From NCBI RefSeq assembly GCF_003264855.1, contig NZ_NFZS01000003.1, positions 1 to 64,000 on the forward strand: a stretch of DNA of 64,000 nt. The letters run 5' to 3'. The DNA is from Dyella jiangningensis (GTDB lineage Bacteria > Pseudomonadota > Gammaproteobacteria > Xanthomonadales > Rhodanobacteraceae). The notes beneath the pieces were generated by a model that searched no databases, was not told where the DNA came from, and saw only the letters and a program-made list of their open reading frames with translations. The position numbers and the translations under genes are program-made. Shown piece by piece: positions 17,712 through 28,481 of this stretch (within the stretch, counting starts at the first letter, position 1; each line of letters starts with the position of its first letter).

Positions 17712-18578
17712 TCAGCCGCGATGCTCCACATCCCTTGCTTCGGCCGCTTCCAGCGTGTTCTCCAGCAGCGTCGCCACGGTCATCGGACCGACGCCACCCG
17801 GCACCGGCGTGATCCAGCTGGCGCGTTCGGCGGCCGCGGCAAAATCCACGTCGCCCACCAGCCGGCCGTCTTCCAGGCGATTGATGCCCACGTCGATCAC
17901 CACCGCCCCCGGCTTAATCCATTCGCCCTTGACCAGGCCGGGCCTGCCGACCGCAACGATGACGATGTCGGCCTGGCGGATGAAGCTCTCCAGGTCGCGG
18001 GTGAACTTGTGGCAGCACGTGGTGGTGCAACCGGCGATCAGCAGTTCCAGTGCGAGCGGACGACCGACGTGGTTGGAGACGCCCACCACCACAGCGTGCT
18101 GGCCGCGCACGGGACGATCGGTGTGACCGAGCAAGGTCATCACACCACGCGGCGTACAGGGGCGCAGGCCGAAGCGACGCAGGGCGAGTCGTCCCACGTT
18201 CACCGCCTGGAAACCATCGACGTCCTTGCCTGGATCGATGCGATCGACCAGCGCGTCTTCGTCGATGTGATGCGGCAACGGCGACTGCACCAGGATGCCG
18301 TGGACGGCCGGATCGGCGTTGAGTCGGTCGATCAGCGCGATCAATTCTTCCTGCGTGGTGCTTGAAGGCAAGTCGAAATCGAAGGAGCGGAAGCCGACCT
18401 GGTGGCAGGCCTTGCGCTTGTTGCGCACATAGACCGAAGAGGCGGCGTCATCGCCCACCAGGACCACGGCCAGACCCGGCGCCGCGAGGCCCTTCCCTTT
18501 GCGCTCCGCGACGCGGCGCTCGATCCGCTCCATCAATTCCTGCGCAATGCGTTTGCCGTCGAGGATGCGTGCGGTCAT
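17712..18578 (-). CDS. folD: Bifunctional methylenetetrahydrofolate dehydrogenase/cyclohydrolase
   Basis: Interconverts 5,10-methylene-, methenyl- and 10-formyl-tetrahydrofolate with NADP in the cytosol, feeding purine synthesis. At 288 aa it is full length. Visible motifs are Y50-V-R-N-K54 (the catalytic Y-x-x-x-K), [33 protein letters not shown], the cofactor loop [11 protein letters not shown] and the C-terminal [18 protein letters not shown]. It is on the same strand as guaB/guaA with a palindromic repeat between, so the three need not share one transcript. Confidence 0.97.
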   Translation of the reverse strand: MTARILDGKRIAQELMERIERRVAERKGKGLAAPGLAVVLVGDDAASSVYVRNKRKACHQVGFRSFDFDLPSSTTQEELIALIDRLNADPAVHGILVQSPLPHHIDEDALVDRIDPGKDVDGFQAVNVGRLALRRFGLRPCTPRGVMTLLGHTDRPVRGQHAVVVGVSNHVGRPLALELLIAGCTTTCCHKFTRDLESFIRQADIVIVAVGRPGLVKGEWIKPGAVVIDVGINRLEDGRLVGDVDFAAAAERASWITPVPGGVGPMTVATLLENTLEAAEARDVEHRG

Positions 18579-19205
18579 GGTCGGGCCTGGCTGTAAAGAG
18601 CCGTATTATCCCGGCTCCCCCCGGCGCGTACAAACCAAACGCATGAACGACCCGACGAAGCTACCCGCCTCCCTGCAACTGACGGCCCCCGGCCTGCAGC
18701 TTTGCCTGTGGCAGCCGTCGCACGCCGACGCGTTGTACGAGGCCGCCCACGAGTCGATCGCGACAGTCGGGCGCTGGCTTCCGTGGTGCCATGCGGGCTA
18801 CCAGCGGGAGGATGCGGTCAGCTGGATCGAACGCTGCCGATCGGGCTCCGAAGGCGGCGAGCCTTGGGCGTTCGGAGTCTTCGACGACCACGGCATGCTG
18901 CTGGGGGGCGTCGGCCTCAACCGGTTCGACCACCAGCATCGCAGCGCCAACCTGGGCTACTGGGTACGCACGCAGGCCCAAGGCCGAGGCATGGCGGCAC
19001 GGGCGACGCGGCGCCTGGCGGCATTTGGCTTCGATACGCTGGGACTTTGCCGCATCGAAATCGTCGCGGCCGTGGAGAACCTGGCGAGCCGGCGTTGCGC
19101 GGAAAAAGCCGGCGCTCGATTCGAAGGCATCGCGCGCCACCGACTGATGATCGATGGCGAGCCCGTGGATGCAGCGGTCTACGGCCTGCTGCCGACCGAC
19201 CTGGA

Positions 19206-20372
<1,167 letters not shown>

Positions 20373-20430
20373 CGACCTAGCTTACGGCGGACCGGGCAGG
20401 CACTCCAAATCCCCGCGGAGCGCACGCGAC

Positions 20431-20567
20431 CCTGTAGGAGCGCACCCCGTGCGCGATCGGCATTCAAGGAGGCCACACCGTTGACGAGCCCTTGCGTCTG
20501 AGCGGCGAAGACCAATCTCAGCGATATACGGCTGCCCTGCGGTCGCGCACTGGGTGCGCTCGTACAA
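20431..20567. repeat. TGTAGGAGCGCACC-type palindromic repeat (copy B)
   Basis: Left arm CCTGTAGGAGCGCACCCCGT, right arm TCGCGCACTGGGTGCGCTCG followed by TACAAGG, lying between der (stop at 20595) and moeB (start at 20372). Confidence 0.8.
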
Positions 20568-20594
20568 GGAGTGGACCGAGGCCCGTGCGGTCGC

Positions 20595-21995
20595 TCAGCG
20601 ACCGCGCTTCTTCATCTCGCGGATCATGCGCTGGCGCTTGCGCTTCTGGCTGTCCGTCAACACGTTCTTCTTGCCGGCGAAGGGATTCTCGCCATCGCGG
20701 AATTCGATGCGGATCGGCGTGCCTTCCAGGCGATAACGCTTGCGGAAAAAGTTTTCGAGATAGCGGCGATAGGCCGGCGCGATGTGCTTGGTGCGGCTGC
20801 CGTGGATGACGACGGTCGGCGGATTGGTGCCGCCTGGATGCGCGAAGCGCAGCTTAGGCGCATGGCCGCGCACCAGCGGCGGCTGGTAGCCCTCGTAGGC
20901 CCGTTCCAGGGTCTTGGTGAGCTCGGAAGAGCCCAGCTCCTTGGTCGCCGCGTGATGCGCGCGCACGACGGCCTTCATCAGTTCGCGCAGGCCAGAGCCG
21001 TGCAGCGCCGAAATGAAAACGGTCTTTGCCCAGTCGACGAACTGCAGTCGACGCGCGAGCGCGTTCTGGCACTGCTCGCGCTGGTAGCTGTCCATGCCGT
21101 CCCACTTGTTGACGGCAATCACCAGTGCCCTGCCCTCGTCGACAGCGTGGCCGATCAGGGTGAGATCCTGGTCAGCCAGGTTCTCGCGTGCATCGACCAT
21201 GACCACCACCACCTGTGCGGCGGCCATCGACTGCAGCGTCTTGATGACGCTGAACTTCTCCACCGCCTCTTCCACGCGCGCCTTGCGACGCACGCCGGCG
21301 GTGTCGATCAGGGTGTATTTGCGGCCATCGCGCTCCAGCGACACCTTGATCGGGTCGCGCGTGGTACCGGCCACATTGGAAACGATTAGGCGATCTTCGC
21401 CCAGCAGGCGATTGATCAGGGTGGACTTGCCCGCATTCGGACGACCTACGATGGCGACGCGGATGCTGTCCGGATCGGTCGCCTCGATTTCTTCGTGGGC
21501 GTCTTCCGGCAACAGCGTGAGCGCCGACGCGACGAGGTCTTCCGTGCCCCGGTTGTGTGCAGCGGACAGCGGCAGCGTGTTGGCGATGCCGAACACGGCG
21601 AATTCCGCCATGGCGTTCTGCAGATCCAGGCCGTCGGTCTTGTTGACGCCGGCGATGATCGGCTTGCCGCTGCGACGCAGCTCGTCGAGGATCGTGCGGT
21701 CCTGCGGCAGCAGGCCGTCACGTGCATCCACCACGAACACGAGCACGCTGGCTTCCTCGATGGCCAGGCGCACCTGCTGTGCGGTCAGGCCCTCGATACC
21801 TTCTTCTTCACCGGACAGGCCGCCGGTATCGACCACCACGAACGGGCGTGCACCGGTGCGGCACACGCCGTAATGGCGATCACGGGTGACGCCCGGCATG
21901 TCAGCCACCAGGGCGTCACGGCTGCGCGTCAGTGCGTTGAAGAGGGTCGATTTACCGACATTGGGACGACCGACCAGGGCAACGACGGGCAGCAT
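20595..21995 (-). CDS. der: Ribosome biogenesis GTPase Der (EngA)
   Basis: GTPase required for 50S ribosomal subunit maturation. The 466-aa protein has two tandem GTPase domains. The first has GRPNVGKST (residues 9-17), a switch near MPGVTRDRHYG and NKTDGL. The second has GRPNAGKST, VAGTTRDPIK, DTAG and NKWDGM. A C-terminal KH-like domain ends in the basic tail KRKRQRMIREMKKRGR. bamB lies 20 bp upstream on the same strand, the usual yfgM-bamB-der order, so it is likely co-transcribed. Confidence 0.97.
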   Translation of the reverse strand: MLPVVALVGRPNVGKSTLFNALTRSRDALVADMPGVTRDRHYGVCRTGARPFVVVDTGGLSGEEEGIEGLTAQQVRLAIEEASVLVFVVDARDGLLPQDRTILDELRRSGKPIIAGVNKTDGLDLQNAMAEFAVFGIANTLPLSAAHNRGTEDLVASALTLLPEDAHEEIEATDPDSIRVAIVGRPNAGKSTLINRLLGEDRLIVSNVAGTTRDPIKVSLERDGRKYTLIDTAGVRRKARVEEAVEKFSVIKTLQSMAAAQVVVVMVDARENLADQDLTLIGHAVDEGRALVIAVNKWDGMDSYQREQCQNALARRLQFVDWAKTVFISALHGSGLRELMKAVVRAHHAATKELGSSELTKTLERAYEGYQPPLVRGHAPKLRFAHPGGTNPPTVVIHGSRTKHIAPAYRRYLENFFRKRYRLEGTPIRIEFRDGENPFAGKKNVLTDSQKRKRQRMIREMKKRGR

Positions 21996-22015
21996 GAGAC
22001 AACCTTATGACGCGA

Positions 22016-23242
22016 TCAGCGCGCGCCGAGACGGTAAGCGCCGATGCGGCCCTTCACGTCTTCGACGTACACGGTGTCGCCCACCACCAGCGGCTGGGCA
22101 CGGATGGCTTTCTTGGACAGGCGTTCACGGCCGGCCAATGCACCGTCGCCGGTCTGCAGCCAATGCACGTAGCCTTCCAGGTCGCCCACGACGACATAGT
22201 CGCCCTGCACCGCCGGGCCGGTCAGCCAGCGATACTTGAGCGAATCGTTCTTCCACATGTCGGCGCCGCCGTTCTTGTCGAACGCCCACACCTGCGAGTC
22301 GTCGTTGACGCCGTAGATCGCGTTGTTGTTGACGTCCAGCGAGGTGAACGTGGAGAACGGGCGACTCCACAGCGGGCGACCGCTGGGGCCATCCACCGCG
22401 GCGAGGTTGCCGTGGTAGGCGGCGCTGTACAGCGTGTTGCCCTGGAGCAGGATGGAGCCATCGGCATCGCTCAGGCGCTCGATCTCGGTGCGGCCTTCAC
22501 CGCTGGCAAGCGACTGTTCCCACAGCTTCTCGCCGTTGTCCAGGCGCAACGCCACCAGCTTGCCGGCATCGCTGCCATAGAACACCACGCCGTTGGCGAC
22601 CATCAGCGGACCGTTGCCGCGCAGGCTCAGCAGCGGCACGGTGTCCTGGTCATAGACCCAGCGACGCTCGCCGTTGCTGCTGTCGAAGCCGTACAGACGG
22701 CCATCCTGGGTGCGGGCGACCACCAGATTGCCGGAGATCACCGGCGCGGAAATCACCTCGGAATTGACCACCGACTCCCAACGCGGACTGCCGTCCTTTG
22801 CATTGATGCCGTAGATGTGGCCATCGAGCGTGCCCACCACGACGAGGTCGCCGGCCGCGGCCGGGCCGCCGGCGTACAGCGCGTCGGCGCGCTTCTTGTC
22901 GCCCCAGCCGAACCAGCCCTGGGTGCGCGAACTCTTGCTCCACAGCGTCTTGCCGCTGGCGGCGTCGAACGCGGCGATCTTGCCGTCGGTACTGCAGGCG
23001 TACAGCACGCCATCGGCGAATGCGGGACGCAGGCGCACGCCGCTGTCGCCGGCGCCATCGCCCACGCTGCTGGTCCACAGCTTGGTGACCTGCACCGTCG
23101 GCTTGAAATCCTTGGCCAGCGGCGTCGGCGGCTGGACGTTTTCCTTCTTGAAGGAGTGGCAGCCGGCGAGCACGACCAGCGAGGTCAACGCCACCATCCA
23201 CACGCGCTTCATCGCACCGTGCTTCTTCACTTCAGGTTTCAT
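22016..23242 (-). CDS. bamB: Outer membrane protein assembly lipoprotein BamB
   Basis: Lipoprotein of the BAM complex that inserts beta-barrel proteins into the outer membrane; it acts on the periplasmic face. The signal peptide MKRVWMVALTSLVVLAGC carries a lipobox with the modified cysteine at the end. About 380 residues of beta-propeller PQQ-like repeats follow (for example GVLYACSTDGKIAAFDAASGKTLW, VVVGTLDGHIYGINAKDG). The start at 23242 overlaps the yfgM stop as ATGA, pointing to translational coupling; an internal ATG ten codons later would give a more compact signal peptide. It is followed by der. Confidence 0.95.
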   Translation of the reverse strand: MKPEVKKHGAMKRVWMVALTSLVVLAGCHSFKKENVQPPTPLAKDFKPTVQVTKLWTSSVGDGAGDSGVRLRPAFADGVLYACSTDGKIAAFDAASGKTLWSKSSRTQGWFGWGDKKRADALYAGGPAAAGDLVVVGTLDGHIYGINAKDGSPRWESVVNSEVISAPVISGNLVVARTQDGRLYGFDSSNGERRWVYDQDTVPLLSLRGNGPLMVANGVVFYGSDAGKLVALRLDNGEKLWEQSLASGEGRTEIERLSDADGSILLQGNTLYSAAYHGNLAAVDGPSGRPLWSRPFSTFTSLDVNNNAIYGVNDDSQVWAFDKNGGADMWKNDSLKYRWLTGPAVQGDYVVVGDLEGYVHWLQTGDGALAGRERLSKKAIRAQPLVVGDTVYVEDVKGRIGAYRLGAR

Positions 23243-23883
23243 GCACCCTGCTTCCCGGCCACGGCCAGATCATCGATTTTCATCTGCACGCTCTGAGGCG
23301 CGTTCTCGCCCAGCGCCGCCTTGGCGGCTTCGTATGCCTTGCGGGCATCGTCCGGACGCCCAAGCTTGACCAGCACATCGCCGCGTAGTTCCTGCCCGAC
23401 GCCTTCATAGCTCTTGGCGGGCATGCGATCGAGGGCCGCCAGCGCATCGGCGCCCTTGCCCTGTGCCAGCAGCACCCGGGCGGTGCGCAACTGCATGAGG
23501 GCCTTCAGGTTGGCGTCACCGGCATGGCTCTCGGCCCAGCTGAGCGATTCGAGTGCCTTGTCGAGCTGCTTGGCCTGAACCTGGCGCTGCGCGCGGTCGC
23601 CCGCGGCGAACGTGGCATAGGACGTATCGGTGTAGTCCTTGAGCAACTGCTCGGTCAGCGAGTCGGCGCTATCGGACTTGCCGGCAGCCGCGGCATCCTG
23701 CACCTGCTGATAGAGATTGGCGGCTTCCGACTGATGGTCGGCCTTGTGCTTGTTCCACTGCTGCCAGCCGAAGATGCCGACGAGACCGATGGCAATGCCG
23801 ACGACGATGGACAGGCCGTTCTGGCGCAACCACTGCTGTACGCGTTCGCTCTGTTCGAATTCGTCGTATTCTTCAAAAGCCAT
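23239..23883 (-). CDS. yfgM: YfgM-like TPR membrane protein (ancillary SecYEG/chaperone factor)
   Basis: A 214-aa inner-membrane protein with one transmembrane helix (about residues 23-42, LSIVVGIAIGLVGIFGWQQW) and a periplasmic TPR-like domain. In E. coli, YfgM associates with SecYEG and PpiD and assists periplasmic chaperones. It begins MAFEEYDEFEQSERVQQWLRQNG, the typical family N-terminus. It is coupled to bamB by a 4-bp overlap. In many gammaproteobacteria hisS sits just before it; here rodZ is the next gene upstream and hisS is absent from the window. Confidence 0.92.
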   Translation of the reverse strand: MAFEEYDEFEQSERVQQWLRQNGLSIVVGIAIGLVGIFGWQQWNKHKADHQSEAANLYQQVQDAAAAGKSDSADSLTEQLLKDYTDTSYATFAAGDRAQRQVQAKQLDKALESLSWAESHAGDANLKALMQLRTARVLLAQGKGADALAALDRMPAKSYEGVGQELRGDVLVKLGRPDDARKAYEAAKAALGENAPQSVQMKIDDLAVAGKQGA

Positions 23884-24032
23884 GCAATCACCTTTGGAAA
23901 CCGCGCGCCGAAAGCACTTTCGAAGCGCCTGACGTACGGAAAAAAGAAATCAGCCCATGGTCCGCACGCTGACGGGCGGACAATGGGCAAGCATAACCGA
24001 TTGCGCCGGACCGCACAGGTCCGGCGTGAGCA

Positions 24033-25085
24033 TCAGGCGCCAGCCGGCGAGGCCTTGCCGTCACGCACTTCGACGCGGAAGTGGGCGACGTTGGAGCGAC
24101 GATAGCTGTCCAGCGCCATGGGCTGGCCATCCAGCATGACCTGCGCGCCATTGGCGTTGCCGATACGCACTTCCAGCGGCTGATCGCTGTGGTAGGTCTT
24201 GGAACTGCCAGCGGGCAGCAGACCATACTCGAGACGGGATCCATCCTTGGCGGTAACTTCCACCCAGCTGGCGCCCTGCAGGCTCAGCACCAGGCTATGG
24301 GCACCGTTGCCGACCGCCGCGTCGGCGGACGTCGGCTGCGGCGCGCTGCGGGCCGTGTCGCCTCCTAGACTGGGGAACGGCGCCATGGAGGCCATGAGCG
24401 GCTGCTGCTCCTGCGGCTGCGCCACCGGCGTGGTGGCCGGCGGCTGTGAGGCCGGGGTGGCGGAACCGGCACTGCCGGTCGCGTCCGCAAGCTTGGCTTC
24501 GGCGGCGGGCGTTGCTGCCGGGGCCGTCGACGACGCGCTGACGGGCGCGTCGACCTGTGCAACCGGGGCCGCATCGAGCGGTGCCAGGTGGCTCACGTCG
24601 CGATCGAGCGTGCCGCGCACGCCGAGCCAGATCGTGGGCACCACGATGGCTGCGGTCAGCACCACGTAGGTAGCGGCGCGAGCATAGTGCTCAAGCAGGT
24701 AGCGCGAGTGCGACATGCCGCCGGTGGCCACCAGGGTCGGCTGGCTTGGCTTGATGCGCTCCAGCTCGCCCTTCACCTCCGATTCGTCCACGCCGAGATA
24801 GCGCGCGTACTTGGTGAGGTAGCCGCCCAGGTAGACCTGGTAATCGATGCCTTCGTACTCGTTGCCCTCGATCTGGCGCAACACCTTCGCCGGGAGACGC
24901 AGCGCATGCGCGCAGGTTTCCACATCCAGGCCGCGTGCCTCGCGCGCGGCGCGCAAGCGGCTACCCAGCCTGGCGTGGGTCGTTTCCAGCGAAGAATGTT
25001 CCGTATCCATGGTGGCGTCGGGTACGTCGGTAAAAGGGAATGCTCGGTTGCCGCTGTTGGCCGTGTTTGACTGCTGGGATGTCAT
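24033..25085 (-). CDS. rodZ: RodZ-like cytoskeleton protein (HTH plus DUF4115)
   Basis: Inner-membrane protein that links MreB filaments to the cell-wall elongation machinery. The 350-aa protein has an N-terminal cytoplasmic helix-turn-helix of the Cro/CI type (about residues 38-100: LGSRLRAAREARGLDVETCA, then YEGIDYQVYLGGYLTKYARY), one membrane helix near residues 150-170, a long Ala/Pro/Thr-rich linker, and a C-terminal DUF4115 domain (SLQGASWVEVTAKDGSRLEY). The ATG at 25085 overlaps the pilF stop (ATGA), which decides the start over the much longer open frame to 25505. It is in an operon with rlmN and pilF. Confidence 0.92.
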   Translation of the reverse strand: MTSQQSNTANSGNRAFPFTDVPDATMDTEHSSLETTHARLGSRLRAAREARGLDVETCAHALRLPAKVLRQIEGNEYEGIDYQVYLGGYLTKYARYLGVDESEVKGELERIKPSQPTLVATGGMSHSRYLLEHYARAATYVVLTAAIVVPTIWLGVRGTLDRDVSHLAPLDAAPVAQVDAPVSASSTAPAATPAAEAKLADATGSAGSATPASQPPATTPVAQPQEQQPLMASMAPFPSLGGDTARSAPQPTSADAAVGNGAHSLVLSLQGASWVEVTAKDGSRLEYGLLPAGSSKTYHSDQPLEVRIGNANGAQVMLDGQPMALDSYRRSNVAHFRVEVRDGKASPAGA

Positions 25086-25879
25086 TGGCGTGCGGTTGCG
25101 TCGAGGGCGCGCGCCTGTTCCGAATCCGGGAACTGGCTTTGCAGTCGCCTGCTGTAGTTGAGAGCAGCATCCTTGTTGCCCAACCGTGATTCGATGTCGT
25201 GACCAAGCTTCAGCGCCGCCGCACTCGGCTGACCCAGCGCGTCGAAGCGCTGGATAAAGGCACGTGCACGGAACGCATCGTTCTGAAGATAAAGCACGTT
25301 GGCGAGCTGGTACAACGCCTGGGCGTTCTGCGGATCGATCTCGATGGCCTTGCGGAAGTCCACCTCCGCGCCGGCGAAATCCCGGCCGCGCGCCAGGCAG
25401 GTGCCGGCGTTGGTCCAGGCCAGCGAAGGCGTCTGGTAGAACGGGTCCGCCACGGCCTTCTGGAAGTACGGCATGGCCTCGGCCGACTTGCCTTCCCGGT
25501 TGCACAGGAACCAGCCGAGGTTGTTGTTGGTGTCACCCTTGGTGGGCGCCAGCGCCTGTGCCTTGCGGTAGTGCAGCTCCGCGTTGGGCATGTCATTGAT
25601 GCGCTCGTACACCACGGCGAGGACCGTGTGCGCTGGCACGTAGTTGGGATCGAATTCCAGCGCCTTGTTGAGCTTGACCATGGCGTCCTGCAGGTCGCCG
25701 TTTTCCATGTACTGCTGGCCAAGCTGGGTATGGATGCGCGCCCCGTCCTCGCGCTGCTCCGCCTTGGTCGTGCGCGGAATCTTCGTCGACACGCCACCGG
25801 CATCGGTGGTCGTGGTGGTAACGCAGCCTGTCAGCGCGCCGGCCAGGCCGACGCCCCACAGGATTCGATCAAGCCGCAT
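25082..25879 (-). CDS. pilF: Type IV pilus biogenesis lipoprotein PilF/PilW
   Basis: TPR lipoprotein that assists secretin (PilQ) multimerisation in the outer membrane. It is 265 aa from ATG 25879, with lipoprotein signal [19 protein letters not shown] and then about five TPR units (for example [40 protein letters not shown]). A frame extending to 25981 adds an unlikely N-terminus, so the lipobox start was chosen; it overlaps the rlmN 3' end by 11 bp. The order rlmN-pilF-rodZ is conserved in Xanthomonadales and Pseudomonas. The stop codon overlaps the rodZ start. Confidence 0.93.
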   Translation of the reverse strand: MRLDRILWGVGLAGALTGCVTTTTTDAGGVSTKIPRTTKAEQREDGARIHTQLGQQYMENGDLQDAMVKLNKALEFDPNYVPAHTVLAVVYERINDMPNAELHYRKAQALAPTKGDTNNNLGWFLCNREGKSAEAMPYFQKAVADPFYQTPSLAWTNAGTCLARGRDFAGAEVDFRKAIEIDPQNAQALYQLANVLYLQNDAFRARAFIQRFDALGQPSAAALKLGHDIESRLGNKDAALNYSRRLQSQFPDSEQARALDATARQ

Positions 25880-27011
25880 GACTCGCCCCCTCGTCCAGAC
25901 GCTTGCGAAATTCGGCCTGGCGACGGGTGCGATCCAATACCTGCCCCTTGAGCTGGCCACATGCCGCATCGATGTCGTCACCGCGGGTGCGGCGCAGCAT
26001 GGTCAGCACGTTGGCATTGAGCAACTGGGTCTGGAAGGCGCGGATCGTTTCGGCGTCCGAGCGCTCGAAACGCGTGCCAGGAAAAGGATTGAACGGAATC
26101 AGGTTGACCTTGCAGGTGGGCAGGCGGCGCATCAGCTTGATGAGCTGGCGGGCGTGCTCCGGCTGGTCATTGACACCCTTCATCAGGGTGTACTCGAAGG
26201 TGATCGACGTGCGCGGCTTGCGATCCAGCCAGCGCTGACAGGCAGCCATCAACTCGGCGATCGGGTAGCGCTTGTTGAGCGGCACCAGTTCGGTGCGCAG
26301 CTCGTCGTTGGCGGCGTGCAGCGACACGGCCAGCGACACGTCGATGGTTTCCGACAGCTTGTCGATCATCGGCACCAGGCCGGCGGTCGACAGGGTGACG
26401 CGCTTGGACGCCAGGCCGAAGCCCAGATCGTCGCGCATAAGGCTCATGGCGCGGGTCACGTTGTCGAAGTTCAGCAGCGGCTCGCCCATGCCCATCATCA
26501 CCACGTTGGTGATGCGACGGTTCTGGTGCGTGACGTTGCCGAGGTATTTGGCCGCCACCCACATCTGGCCGATGACTTCGGCGGTGGAGAGGTTGCGGTT
26601 GAAGCCCTGCGTCGCGGTGGAGCAGAACTGGCAGTTGAGGCCGCAGCCGACCTGCGAGGACACGCACAGCGTGCCGCGGGTGGGCTCGGGGATGTACACC
26701 GCCTCGATGGCGTTGCCGCCATCCATGCCGAGCAGCCACTTGTGCGTGCCGTCGGCAGCGCCCTTGTCGAACAGGGTCTTCGGCGGGCCGACATAGCACG
26801 ACGCTTCGAGCTTTGCCCGAAGCGCCTTGCCGACGTCAGTCATGTTTTCGAAGTTGTCTTCCAGGCGGTGGTAGATCCACTTCATCACCTGCTCGGCGCG
26901 ATACGGCTTCTCGCCCAGCTGCGCGAAGAAATCACGCAGGCCCTGGCGATCGAAGTCGAGCAGGTTGACCTTGTCGGTGGTGGTGGATACGGCCTGGTCA
27001 GTCATCTTCAT
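25869..27011 (-). CDS. rlmN: Dual-specificity 23S rRNA/tRNA adenosine C2-methyltransferase
   Basis: Radical-SAM enzyme that makes 2-methyladenosine at A2503 of 23S rRNA and A37 of some tRNAs. The 380-aa protein has the iron-sulfur motif C123-x3-C127-x2-C130 (CGLNCQFC), the SAM-binding GMGEPLLN, and the RlmN-type [14 protein letters not shown]-terminal cysteine near residue 361 (DAACGQLKG) could be the methyl-carrying residue. It is first in the run rlmN-pilF-rodZ, with overlaps throughout. Confidence 0.97.
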   Translation of the reverse strand: MKMTDQAVSTTTDKVNLLDFDRQGLRDFFAQLGEKPYRAEQVMKWIYHRLEDNFENMTDVGKALRAKLEASCYVGPPKTLFDKGAADGTHKWLLGMDGGNAIEAVYIPEPTRGTLCVSSQVGCGLNCQFCSTATQGFNRNLSTAEVIGQMWVAAKYLGNVTHQNRRITNVVMMGMGEPLLNFDNVTRAMSLMRDDLGFGLASKRVTLSTAGLVPMIDKLSETIDVSLAVSLHAANDELRTELVPLNKRYPIAELMAACQRWLDRKPRTSITFEYTLMKGVNDQPEHARQLIKLMRRLPTCKVNLIPFNPFPGTRFERSDAETIRAFQTQLLNANVLTMLRRTRGDDIDAACGQLKGQVLDRTRRQAEFRKRLDEGASHAA

Positions 27012-27127
27012 TTTGCGGCGCGAGGCCGCCCTCTATTTCCTTTCGCCATCCGATGGAACGCGGTTTTCGTGGAGAGTGCGGCCATGGATGGCCGCTTCTT
27101 GATTCCCGCGTTCATGGATGAACGCAC

Positions 27128-27553
27128 TTACCTTGAAAAGATTTCCGTCGTCGCGAAGAAGTACGCGATCTCGACGGCAGCCGTGTCGGCAGCGTCGGAA
27201 CCATGCACCGCGTTCGCGTCGATGGAGTCGGCGAAGTCGGCGCGGATCGTGCCCGGCGCAGCGTCCTTCGGGTTGGTGGCGCCCATCAGCTCGCGGTTCT
27301 TGAGGATGGCGTTCTCGCCTTCCAGCGCCTGGATCATCACCGGACCGGAGATCATGAACTCGACCAGCGCCTTGAAGAACGGACGCTCCTTGTGCACGGC
27401 GTAGAAGCCTTCGGCTTCCTGGCGCGACAGGTGCTTCATCTTGGCGGCAACGACCTTGAGGCCGGCCTTTTCGAAGCGAGCGTAGATTTCACCGATCACG
27501 TTCTTGGCAACGGCGTCGGGCTTGATGATGGAAAGGGTGCGCTCCAGCGCCAT
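27128..27553 (-). CDS. ndk: Nucleoside diphosphate kinase
   Basis: Transfers the gamma phosphate between nucleoside di- and triphosphates through a phosphohistidine. At 141 aa it is full length. The active-site H117 lies in NAVHGSDA; other family signatures are [14 protein letters not shown] near the N-terminus, [16 protein letters not shown] and [20 protein letters not shown]. It lies upstream of rlmN on the same strand, separated by 116 bp without a clear terminator. Confidence 0.98.
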   Translation of the reverse strand: MALERTLSIIKPDAVAKNVIGEIYARFEKAGLKVVAAKMKHLSRQEAEGFYAVHKERPFFKALVEFMISGPVMIQALEGENAILKNRELMGATNPKDAAPGTIRADFADSIDANAVHGSDAADTAAVEIAYFFATTEIFSR

Positions 27554-27710
27554 GAGTCTGCTCCGGGAAAACTGGTATCTGAGTGGGCGGGCCGGTCTTT
27601 GCCGGCAAATTACGCCAAATCCGGCGTCAATATGCGGATTTAGCTCACGAAAGTTTGACAGATTCTAACTGATACGCAAGTCGCGCGCAGGCCCGCCCGC
27701 GCACCAGTCC

Positions 27711-27722
27711 AACGATCGTTTG
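27711..27722. promoter_or_regulatory. Putative PsrA-type operator 1
   Basis: Core AACGATCGTT followed by TG, an incomplete copy of the palindrome at 27749-27764. The two centres are 41 bp apart, about four helical turns, in the intergenic region between ndk and the TetR gene. Confidence 0.6.
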
Positions 27723-27748
27723 ACGGGCGCAAATCGACCCGCGTATCC

Positions 27749-27764
27749 TCAAACGATCGTTTGA
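27749..27764. promoter_or_regulatory. Putative PsrA-type operator 2 (perfect palindrome)
   Basis: TCAAACGATCGTTTGA is a perfect 16-bp palindrome. It matches the PsrA consensus (G/C)AAAC-N2-4-GTTT(G/C) known from Pseudomonas. It lies 17 bp upstream of the TetR start codon, where binding would block its own transcription. Confidence 0.75.
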
Positions 27765-27781
27765 TTCCAGGGTCACCGACC

Positions 27782-28405
27782 ATGTCAGCATCGCACGCCG
27801 CCCTGCCGACCAAGGAACGCATCCTCGGCGCCGCCGAGGAACTGTTCGCCAGGCATGGCTTCGAGGGCGCCTCCCTACGCCAGCTCACGGCGGCCGCCGG
27901 GGTCAATCTCGCCGCAGTGAACTACCACTTCGGCTCGAAGGATCGCCTGATCGAAGAGGTCTTCCGGCGCCGTCTGGATCAGTTGAACAGCCGCCGCATG
28001 GCCGCCCTGCAGAAGGTCGCCGGCGAACCCGACACCACCATCGAGCAGGTACTGGCTGCCTTCATCGTGCCTGCACTGGAGCTTTCCCACGATGGCAACG
28101 GTTCCCTTTTCATGCGTGTGCTGGCGCGAGCGTTCGCCGAGCACGATGACACCCTGCGCAAGTTCCTGTCGGACAACTACGGCCATGTCATGCGCCAGTT
28201 CACCGCGGAGTTCGCCCGCCTGCTGCCCCACCTGAGCAAGGAGGAGCTGTACTGGCGCGTCGACCTGGTGACCGGCGCCCTGACCCATGCCATGTCCGGC
28301 TTCGGCATGATCCAGCGAAAAAGCGATGTCACCGAGCACGTGCATCGTGAGCAGACCGCCCAGCACCTGATCCGCTTCGCCGCCGCCGGTCTCAAGTCCC
28401 CTTGA
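27782..28405 (+). CDS. TetR-family regulator, PsrA-like (fatty-acid responsive)
   Basis: A 207-aa repressor. The N-terminal helix-turn-helix (about residues 15-55: ILGAAEELFARHGFEGASLR, GVNLAAVNYHFGSKDRLIEE) is close in pattern to Pseudomonas PsrA, which senses long-chain acyl-CoA and controls beta-oxidation genes. The C-terminal ligand domain shows FMRVLARAFAEHDDTLRKFL and ELYWRVDLVTGALTHAMSGF, as in PsrA. The ATG at 27782 is preceded by AGGG; a longer TTG start would lie in the operator. It sits immediately upstream of the beta-oxidation genes. PsrA identity is inferred from protein and operator together. Confidence 0.85.
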   Translation: MSASHAALPTKERILGAAEELFARHGFEGASLRQLTAAAGVNLAAVNYHFGSKDRLIEEVFRRRLDQLNSRRMAALQKVAGEPDTTIEQVLAAFIVPALELSHDGNGSLFMRVLARAFAEHDDTLRKFLSDNYGHVMRQFTAEFARLLPHLSKEELYWRVDLVTGALTHAMSGFGMIQRKSDVTEHVHREQTAQHLIRFAAAGLKSP

Positions 28406-28481
28406 TCCCGGTGTCCGAACACCCTCGGCCGATCACGGCCACCCGCTTCACCTTCCTGTGTCCTGCACTACGGAGAAACCA

